DNA of 64,000 nt from PALSA-555 sp963821325 (lineage in GTDB: Bacteria; Actinomycetota; Acidimicrobiia; IMCC26256; PALSA-555), in assembly GCA_963821325.1 (NCBI GenBank), contig CAWGDC010000006.1:248001-312000 (forward strand), read 5' to 3'. This document shows positions 57,238 to 64,000 of this stretch, piece by piece. Under the pieces are notes generated by a model. That model ran no database searches, was not told the DNA's origin, and worked only from the letters and a program-made list of their open reading frames with translations. Made by a program: the position numbers and the translations under genes. The stretch's first letter is position 1; each line of letters starts with the position of its first letter.

Positions 57238-58174
57238 ATGAACGTGGAGCAGTTCTGCTCCGCCTCCCGCGTCGTCATCGTGGCGGGCAAGGGTGGCGTC
57301 GGCAAGACGACCGTGACCGCGGCGTTGGCGACCACCGCCGCCCGTGCCGGAGCCAGCGTGCTGATCGTCGAGGTGGAAGGCAAATCGGGCCTCGCGTCGG
57401 CGCTCGGTGTGGCGCCCCTCACCTACGTGGAGCAGCCCGTCGGCGAGCGGCTCCGGGCCCGGACGCTCACCCCCGACGAGCGCGCTGCTCGAGTACCTGG
57501 AGGACCACGGGCTGCGGCGGATCTCCCGGCGGCTCATGCGCTCCGGCGCGTTGGACGTGGTCGCCACCGCCGTCCCCGGCATGCGCGACATCCTCGTGCT
57601 CGGCAAGGTGAAGGCCCTCGAGCGCGACGAGGCCGCCGACCTCATCGTGATCGACGCGCCCGCCGCCGGTCACGCCGTCCAGTTCCTGCTGTCGCCCCGC
57701 GGGCTGCTCGACGCCGTGCGGATGGGGCCGGTGCGCACCCAGGCCGAAGACGTCATCGGGCTGCTGGCGGATCCGGGGCGCTGCCGCGTGCTGCTCGTCA
57801 CCCTGCCCGAGGAGACCCCGGTGAACGAGCTCGTCGACACCGCGTACGCCCTCGAGGATCGGGTCGGCGTGAAGCTGGGACCGGTCATCGTGAACGCCGT
57901 GCCCGGCGACCTCGACGTCGACGGGCACACCGCCCAGGCCGACGCCGCGGCGGTGGGCGTGCCGCTCACCGAGCAGCAGGCGGCAGCGCTCGACGCCGCA
58001 GCCCGCTTCCGGCACGACCGGCGAACGCTGGCGCTGGAGCAGGCCGACCGCTTGGCGCGGCGGCTGCCGCTGCCCCAGCTCGCGCTGCCGTTCGTGTTCG
58101 GGGAGATCGGGCCGGCCGAGGTGGCGGGCCTCGCCGACGCGCTCGCCGCGGCCATCGGCGCGCTCCCGACGTGA
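57238..58174 (+). CDS. ArsA/Get3-like ATPase, first of pair (frameshifted near 57485)
   Basis: About 311 residues. Deviant Walker A IVAGKGGVGKTTVTAAL at 15-30, EGKSGLASALG, then after an extra base near 57485 (DE/ALLEYLEDHGL) VLGKVKALERDEAADLIVIDAPAAGHAVQFLLSPRGLLDAVRMGP (signature II/III), and PVIVNAVPGDLD. This is the actinobacterial anion-transporting ATPase family, not shown to pump arsenite. ATG at 57238. Stop overlaps the second ArsA gene (GTGA). Synteny with whiB and a partner ArsA parallels mycobacterial Rv3680/Rv3679. Confidence 0.85.
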
Positions 58175-59320
58175 GCGGCCTGGCCGAGCTCGTCGCCGAC
58201 CGGCGCGTCGTCGTGTGCTGCGGCACCGGCGGGGTCGGCAAGACCACGACCGCGGCGGTGCTCGGCCTCGCCGCGGCGCGTCGGGGCCGCAACGCGATCG
58301 TGGTCACGATCGATCCCGCCAAGCGGCTGGCCGACACGCTCGGTCTCGTCGGGCTCGGCAACACCGCCCACGAGATCCCACGGGCCCGCTGGGACGACGG
58401 TGCGGCGCCGCCGACGGGCCGTCTGTCGGCGCTGATGCTCGACACCCGCGCCACGTTCGACGGGCTCGTGCGCCGCTACGCCGCGCGACGAGGAGCAGGC
58501 GAGCCGCATCCTCGTCAACGGCTTCTACCGCAACATCGCCGGCGCCTTGTCCGGCACGCAGGAGTACATGGCGATGGAGAAGCTCCACGAGCTGCACGAG
58601 GAAGGCGGGTACGACCTGATCGTCGTCGACACGCCGCCGTCCCGGCACACGCTCGACTTCCTCGACGCGCCGCAGCGCCTCACCCGACTGCTCGACAACC
58701 GCATCTTCCGGTTTCTGATGATGCCGACGCGCAGGTACGTGCGGGTCGCGAGCACCGCGGTGCAGCGGTTTCTCCGCACGGTCGGGAAGGTGATCGGCGG
58801 GGACGTGCTCGACGACATCGTGGCGTTCTTCCGCGCGTTCGAAGGCATGGAGGCCGGGTTCCGGGCCCGCGCCGCCCGCGTCGACGAGCTGCTCCTCGCG
58901 CCCACCACCGGGTTCGTGCTGATCACGTCGCCGCGCCGCGACGCCGTCGACGAAGCCGAGTTCTTCGCCGGTCGCCTCCACGCCGCGGCGCTCGGCGTCG
59001 CGGCGCTCGTCGTGAACCGGGTCCACCCCGACTTCGGGGTCGACGGCCCCGTCGCGCCGCTCCGCGAGCAGGCCCGCATCGTGCGGGCGCGAGGCGGCGA
59101 CGCCGCGGCGCGCCTCGCGGACCGGTACGAGAACCTCGCCGACTACGCGGCGTTGGGCGTCGACGAGCGGCGCCGCCTCGCCGACGTCGGGGCCCGCATC
59201 GGCGCAGCCACCGTCGCGTACGTCCCGTCCCTCGCCCACGACGTCGTCGACTTCGACGCCCTCGACACCGTGGCGGGGCTGCTCTTCGACGACGCCGGCC
59301 CGCCGACGACCGCTGGGTAA
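58171..59320 (+). CDS. ArsA/Get3-like ATPase, second of pair (frameshifted near 58487)
   Basis: About 383 residues. Walker A VCCGTGGVGKTTTAAVLGLAA, VTIDPAKRLADTLGL (Get3 switch I), then after an extra base in GCCGCGCGAC near 58487, DEEQASRILVNGFYRNIAGALSGTQEYMAMEKLHELHEEGGYDLIVVDTPPSRHTLDFLDAP, FLVNRVHP-type ending (AALVVNRVHPDFG). Likely forms a heterodimer with the preceding ATPase. Followed 11 bp later by a receiver-domain gene on the same strand. Confidence 0.87.
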
Positions 59321-59331
59321 CGTCTCGGTCC

Positions 59332-59712
59332 GTGACCACCGTCCTCGTCGCCGCCGACGGCGCCTGGCTCCGCAACCAGCTCCGGACCGCGCTGGCCGGA
59401 CCCGACCAGACCGTCATCGAGCTCGACCGCGGCCAGGACGTCCGGTCCACGGTCGCGACGCACGAGCCCGCCCTCGTCATCCTCGACCTCCAGATCGGGA
59501 ACATGGGCGGCATCGCGGTCGCCATCGACCTGCGCCTCGAGGCGTCCGCGGGGCGCGTCCCCGACGTGCCGATCGTGCTGCTGCTCGACCGCGAATGCGA
59601 CCGGTTCCTCGCCAAGCGCGCCGACGTCGACGCCGTCGTCGTGAAGCCGCTCGACGCCGGGGTCCTGCGGCGCACGGTGAAGCAGGTCCTCACCGACCGG
59701 GTCGGCGTCTGA
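59332..59712 (+). CDS. Stand-alone receiver (CheY-like) domain protein
   Basis: 126 residues: VTTVLVAADGAWLRNQLRTALAG, phospho-acceptor in LVILDLQIGNMGGI, IVLLLDRE, and the Lys in VVVKPLDAGVLRRTV. No output domain. The first acidic pair (usually DD/DE) is AADG, partly altered. GTG at 59332 lies 11 bp after the second ArsA stop, so it belongs to that operon and may report on it. Followed by tRNA-Pro. Confidence 0.82.
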   Translation: MTTVLVAADGAWLRNQLRTALAGPDQTVIELDRGQDVRSTVATHEPALVILDLQIGNMGGIAVAIDLRLEASAGRVPDVPIVLLLDRECDRFLAKRADVDAVVVKPLDAGVLRRTVKQVLTDRVGV

Positions 59713-59769
59713 GCCGACACCAACGCCCGGTCGGGTGGACGAGGGCGGCGTCTACACTCGGCGGGCTCA

Positions 59770-59846
<77 letters not shown>

Positions 59847-59941
59847 TTGCCTCCCCGCCGTGCGCCCGGCGGCCGATGATTCGCCGGCGCCCCCGCCGCC
59901 TCGTCTCCTGACCGAGCGGTGCGACGACCGAGGAGGCGCTG

Positions 59942-60241
59942 ATGAGCGCGTTGCGGACGCAGTTCAGGGCGACACTGCCGCGGAGCCCGAGCAAGGGTGG
60001 CTGGACCTAGGTGGTCATGCCCAATTCGGCCGCGTGCTTCGGCACCGGTGGCCTCGTGAAGGTGCGAGGCAGCGTCAACGGTGACGCCTCCCGGAGCTCG
60101 TTCATGGCGCTCGGCGACGGCACCCACAAGCTCCCGATCAAGGCGGCCACGCGCCGCGCCATCGGCCAGGACGCGGGCGACGTCGTGACCGTCCGCCTCG
60201 AGGAGCGCCTCGACGCGCGAGCGCCTCGGCGGCCCGCGGGC
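59942..60241 (+). pseudogene. DUF1905 domain gene interrupted by an amber codon
   Basis: ATG at 59942 reads MSALRTQFRATLPRSPSKGGWT, then TAG at 60008-60010, then in the same frame VVMPNSAACFGTGGLVKVRGSVNGDASRSSFMALGDGTHKLPIKAATRRAIGQDAGDVVTVRLEERL. Together these are a complete DUF1905 protein; the family has Tyr at the TAG position (KGGWTYV), so TAC became TAG by one base change. The end is set at the usual family end and overlaps the asd tail. A sequencing error, a true null allele or (unlikely) suppression are possible. Confidence 0.7.
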
Positions 60242-61277
60242 GGGTCAGCGGCGCGGCGAACAGGAGCTCGGCGAGCTGCACCGCGTTCAGGGCCGCGCCC
60301 TTGCGGAGGTTGTCGCCCGTGACCCACAGGTCCAGCGTCCGCGGCTGAGACGCGTCCTCGCGCAGTCGCCCGACAAGCACCGGGTCGATCCCGGCGGCGT
60401 CGAGCGGCGTGGGTGCACCGTCGCCGCCGTCGACGAGCACCACGCCGGGCGCGCGCGCCAAGACGGCCGCGGCGTCGTCGCGGGGCAGCGCACACGACAG
60501 CGCGACGTTCGCGGCCATGGCGTGCCCGACGTAGACCGGGACGCGCACGCAGGTGACGCTCACCGCGAGGTCGGGCGCGTGCAGGATCTTGCGGCTCTCC
60601 TGCACCAGCTTCCACTCCTCGGAGGTGGCGCCCCCGTCGCGGCGCCGGCCGGCGAGCGGGATGACGTTCCCGGCGATGGGCTTGGGCCACACGTCGCCGG
60701 ACTCGAGGCCACCCGGGTTCGCCCCGGCCCGGCGCAGCGCGTCCTCGCGGCCGGCACCTTTGGTCCACTGCTCGGCGAGCTCGCGCATGCCGGCCTGGCC
60801 GGCGCCGGACACGGACTGGTAGGTGGACACGACGAGCCGCTCGATGCCCGCCGCCTGGTGGAGCGGCGCCAACGCGGTGACCAGCACCATCGTCGTGCAG
60901 TTCGGGCAGGCCACCACGCCCTTCGGGAGCGACGCGAGATCCGACGCGTTGATCTCGGCGACGACGAGCGGCACGTCCGGGTCCATCCGGAACGCCGCGG
61001 AGTTGTCGACGACGAGCGCGCCCGCCGCCGCGGCCCGCGGCACCCACTCGAGCGCGAGCGGGTCGTCGACGTCGACGATGACGAGATCGAGCCCGTCGAA
61101 GCACCCGTCGCCGAGCGTCTCGCACACCACCTCCCGCCCCGCGAACACCAGTCGGCGCCCCGCGGACCGGGGCGACGCGTAGGCCCGCAGCTCGTCGACG
61201 GGGAAGGCGCGCTCCTCGAGGACGCGCAGCATCTCCGTGCCGACCAGGCCGGTCGCCCCGACGACCCCGACGCGCAC
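60138..61277 (-). CDS. asd: Aspartate-semialdehyde dehydrogenase
   Basis: 379 residues as read. NADP-binding VGVVGATGLVGTEMLRVLEER, catalytic Cys in VACPNCTTM, His in RVPVYVGHAMA, and DNLRKGAALNAVQLAELLF as the normal C-terminal helix. About 40 Arg/Ala-rich residues follow AELLF and overlap the convergent DUF1905 gene; homologues end near AELLF, so the stop is probably lost by an indel near 60245. Makes L-aspartate semialdehyde for Lys/DAP, Thr, Met. GTG at 61277, 2 bp after lysC. Confidence 0.9.
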   Translation of the reverse strand: MRVGVVGATGLVGTEMLRVLEERAFPVDELRAYASPRSAGRRLVFAGREVVCETLGDGCFDGLDLVIVDVDDPLALEWVPRAAAAGALVVDNSAAFRMDPDVPLVVAEINASDLASLPKGVVACPNCTTMVLVTALAPLHQAAGIERLVVSTYQSVSGAGQAGMRELAEQWTKGAGREDALRRAGANPGGLESGDVWPKPIAGNVIPLAGRRRDGGATSEEWKLVQESRKILHAPDLAVSVTCVRVPVYVGHAMAANVALSCALPRDDAAAVLARAPGVVLVDGGDGAPTPLDAAGIDPVLVGRLREDASQPRTLDLWVTGDNLRKGAALNAVQLAELLFAAPLTRPRAAEALARRGAPRGGRSRRRPRPGRWRGAWPP

Positions 61278-61279
61278 GG

Positions 61280-62497
<1,218 letters not shown>

Positions 62498-62595
62498 GAC
62501 CTCCGATGGTACCGGTGGGCCCTTCGCCCACCCGGGGTGGTTCCGTCACGTCCCGCCCCACCCGTCGCGGACCGGACTCCCTAGACTGCGCCACC

Positions 62596-63387
62596 GTGTC
62601 GAAGGCCTCGCGACGGGAGCGGCAACGCCAGAACCGGGCGGCGCGGCGCGCCTACGAGGAGCGACGGGCCAAGCGTCAGCGGGCGCTGCGGACCGGCCGC
62701 CGCTTCGCGATCCTCGGCGTGCCGCTCGTCGTCGTCCTCATCGTCCTCGCCATCACGAACGGCGGCTCCGGCTCCTCGAGCGGCGTGACCTGCCAGCACG
62801 CCACGAAGCCCCCGCCGAAGACCACGAAACTCACCGCGCCGCCGATCGGCATCACCCCCTCAGTGACGTACGACGCGACGATCAACACGACCTGCGGCGC
62901 CATCACCGTCGCGCTCGACGCCGCGCAGTACCCGAAAGCGGCAAACAACTTCGTGTCGCTCGCCAACCAGGGCTTCTACGACAAGATGGCGTTCGTCCGG
63001 GCCGCGAAGGGCTTCGTCGTGCAGGCCGGCAGCCCCGACCAGAGCAACTCGACCACGAACACCGGGCCCGGGTACAACGTCCAAGCCGAGGTGCCGACGA
63101 CCGCGCCCGGCGGGTCGGCCTACCCGATCGGCACCGTCGCGTTCGCCACCGGCGGCTCCGACCCGGCGGGCACCGCCAGCTCACAGTTCTTCATCGTGAC
63201 CGGCAAGGAGGCCCTCAACCTGCCGCCCACCTACGCGATCATCGGCCGGGTGACGAAGGGCCTCAACGTCGCGCAGCAGATCGACACGTTCGCGCCCTCG
63301 AAGGGCGACGGCCCACCCACGACCGTCGTGGTCATCAAGTCGGTGCGCATCACCACCCCGACGAGCGCGACGACGCCGAAGTCCTGA
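62596..63387 (+). CDS. Membrane-anchored cyclophilin-type peptidyl-prolyl isomerase
   Basis: 263 residues. Very basic cytoplasmic N-terminus (SRRERQRQNRAARRAYEERRAKRQRALR), one transmembrane helix (FAILGVPLVVVLIVLAITN), Gly/Ser and Pro/Lys linker, then a cyclophilin domain: AANNFVSLANQGFYDKMAFVRAAKGFVVQAGSP, GTVAFATGGSDPAGTASSQFFIVTG. Catalytic Arg lies in FVRAAK. Extracytoplasmic folding helper. GTG at 62596. Divergent from lysC. Confidence 0.87.
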   Translation: MSKASRRERQRQNRAARRAYEERRAKRQRALRTGRRFAILGVPLVVVLIVLAITNGGSGSSSGVTCQHATKPPPKTTKLTAPPIGITPSVTYDATINTTCGAITVALDAAQYPKAANNFVSLANQGFYDKMAFVRAAKGFVVQAGSPDQSNSTTNTGPGYNVQAEVPTTAPGGSAYPIGTVAFATGGSDPAGTASSQFFIVTGKEALNLPPTYAIIGRVTKGLNVAQQIDTFAPSKGDGPPTTVVVIKSVRITTPTSATTPKS

Positions 63388-63397
63388 CCGGCCGTCC

Positions 63398-64000
63398 CTA
63401 CAGGTCGTCGAGGCGCTCGACCGGCGCGCCCGCCGCGTACCGCACCGCGTCGCGGCCCTGGTAGACGGTCACGGTGCCGGCGCCCGCCACGCGCCAGCCG
63501 CCCGCCGCGTCGCGGATCAGCGCGGTGTGCGCGTCGATCCCGACCAGCCGGGCCCGATCCGGCAGCAGGTCGATCGACCGCTCGCGGAGATGCTCGGCGG
63601 CGCTGCCGTGGTACGGGAACACCGCGAGCCGCGAGACCACCCCCAGCCCCACCGTGTACGCGCCCCCCGCGGGTCGACCATCGGGTCGCACAGCAGCGTG
63701 GCGCCGGCACCGGACGCGGCGAGCACCCCACCCGAGTGATAGGCGGCGAGCATGGCCTCGAACAACTTCGAGTCCTTCAACACCGAGCGGAGATGCAGCG
63801 GTGACCCGTCGGCGAGGTACACGAACCGCGCCTTGCGCACCGTCTCGGCGATCGTGGTGTCCTCGGCCTCGCCCCGGTGCAGGACCATCAAGGGACGGGC
63901 GGTGACGCCCAGCGACTCGAGGTACGCCGCGGCCCGGTCGGCGGCCCGCTCGGGATGCTCGAACGCCGCCGCGGTCGGGAGGACGACGACCTCGTCGGTG
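63398..64000 (-). CDS. Peptidase S51/cyanophycinase-like protein (frameshifted near 63665, 5' end cut by window edge)
   Basis: About 200 C-terminal residues. TDEVVVLPTAAAFEHPERAADRAAAYLESLGV, EDTTIAETVRKARFVYLADGSPLHLRSVLKDSKLFEAMLAAYHSGGVLAASGAGATLLCDPMVDPRG, then after an indel near 63665 GAYTVGLGVVSRLAVFPYH...VGIDAHTALIRDA. The nucleophile elbow ASGAGA matches the 'G-x-SAGA' of peptidase S51/cyanophycinase and class I glutamine-amidotransferase-like proteins; HS..D.. and GIDAHTAL match the family end (GIDExTAL). Hydrolyses acidic dipeptides or cyanophycin in relatives; role here unknown. Confidence 0.8.
   Translation of the reverse strand, partial: HRRGRRPPDRGGVRASRAGRRPGRGVPRVAGRHRPSLDGPAPGRGRGHHDRRDGAQGAVRVPRRRVTAASPLGVEGLEVVRGHARRLSLGWGARRVRCRRHAAVRPDGRPAGGAYTVGLGVVSRLAVFPYHGSAAEHLRERSIDLLPDRARLVGIDAHTALIRDAAGGWRVAGAGTVTVYQGRDAVRYAAGAPVERLDDL

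Noticed and set aside
57238..59320. Arsenic resistance (ars) operon
   Set aside because: The ArsA-like pair lacks arsB, arsC, arsR or arsD neighbours; context with whiB points to the actinobacterial Get3-like family instead.

Overview
The window is about 72% G+C and almost wall to wall genes, many starting with GTG and many joined by 4-bp ATGA/GTGA overlaps. The gene set (WhiB regulator, mycothiol-type ZAS anti-sigma factor with a SigH/SigR-like ECF sigma, GlnA1/GlnE/GlnA2 cluster, DUF2342 metalloprotease, paired ArsA ATPases next to whiB) points to a member of the Actinomycetota. The lack of typical Streptomyces or Mycobacterium gene neighbourhoods makes class Acidimicrobiia the best guess; that placement is inference.

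Layout. 1-1717: minus-strand operon sigma / anti-sigma / small membrane protein / zinc metalloprotease (runs off the left edge). 1851-6958: secreted PQQ-propeller lipoprotein, TIGR03086-like protein, SDR, small membrane proteins, EEP phosphatase/nuclease. 6960-12838: methyltransferase coupled to an unusual ferritin-like/DUF362 fusion, SnoaL-like protein, MFS exporter, cytidylate-kinase-like protein. 13027-16763: DivIVA-like coiled coil, SDR, slipin + NfeD pair, small membrane protein. 16899-22552: large membrane protein, two hypotheticals, a PAS-PAS-PAS-EAL protein, tRNA-Thr(CGT). 22566-30214: replication and energy block holB-tmk, topA, dedA, K+-independent H+-pyrophosphatase. 30392-38188: HAD phosphatase, PLP desulfhydrase, rhomboid protease, tRNA-Sec, primary-type sigma factor, EamA transporter, NAD synthetase. 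38251-45247: nitrogen block glnE, glnA, glnA2 and a GlnR-like response regulator. 45248-51903: CoxS/CoxL-like fusion, Tat-exported thioredoxin-like protein, lysine-rich repeat protein, and an Fe-S block (IscA-type carrier, SufR-like regulator, Mrp) with face-to-face promoters. 52258-55377: selA-selB. 55386-59846: whiB, long NfeD, two ArsA ATPases, lone receiver domain, tRNA-Pro(CGG). 59942-64000: broken DUF1905 gene, asd-lysC, cyclophilin, S51-like peptidase running off the right edge.

How it fits together: selA and selB with tRNA-Sec give most of a selenocysteine pathway (no selD and no selenoprotein seen here). GlnE can act on GlnA, which keeps the adenylylation tyrosine, but probably not on GlnA2, which has Phe there; the GlnR-like protein is translationally coupled to glnA2. 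lysC-asd make aspartate semialdehyde. The SufR-like repressor, IscA-type carrier and Mrp form an Fe-S biogenesis neighbourhood.

A strong caution: about 20 clearly conserved genes are broken by single-base indels, and one by an in-frame amber codon, with no sign of decay otherwise. This looks like uncorrected sequencing error, so broken genes are reported here as single intact-in-life genes with the approximate break position.
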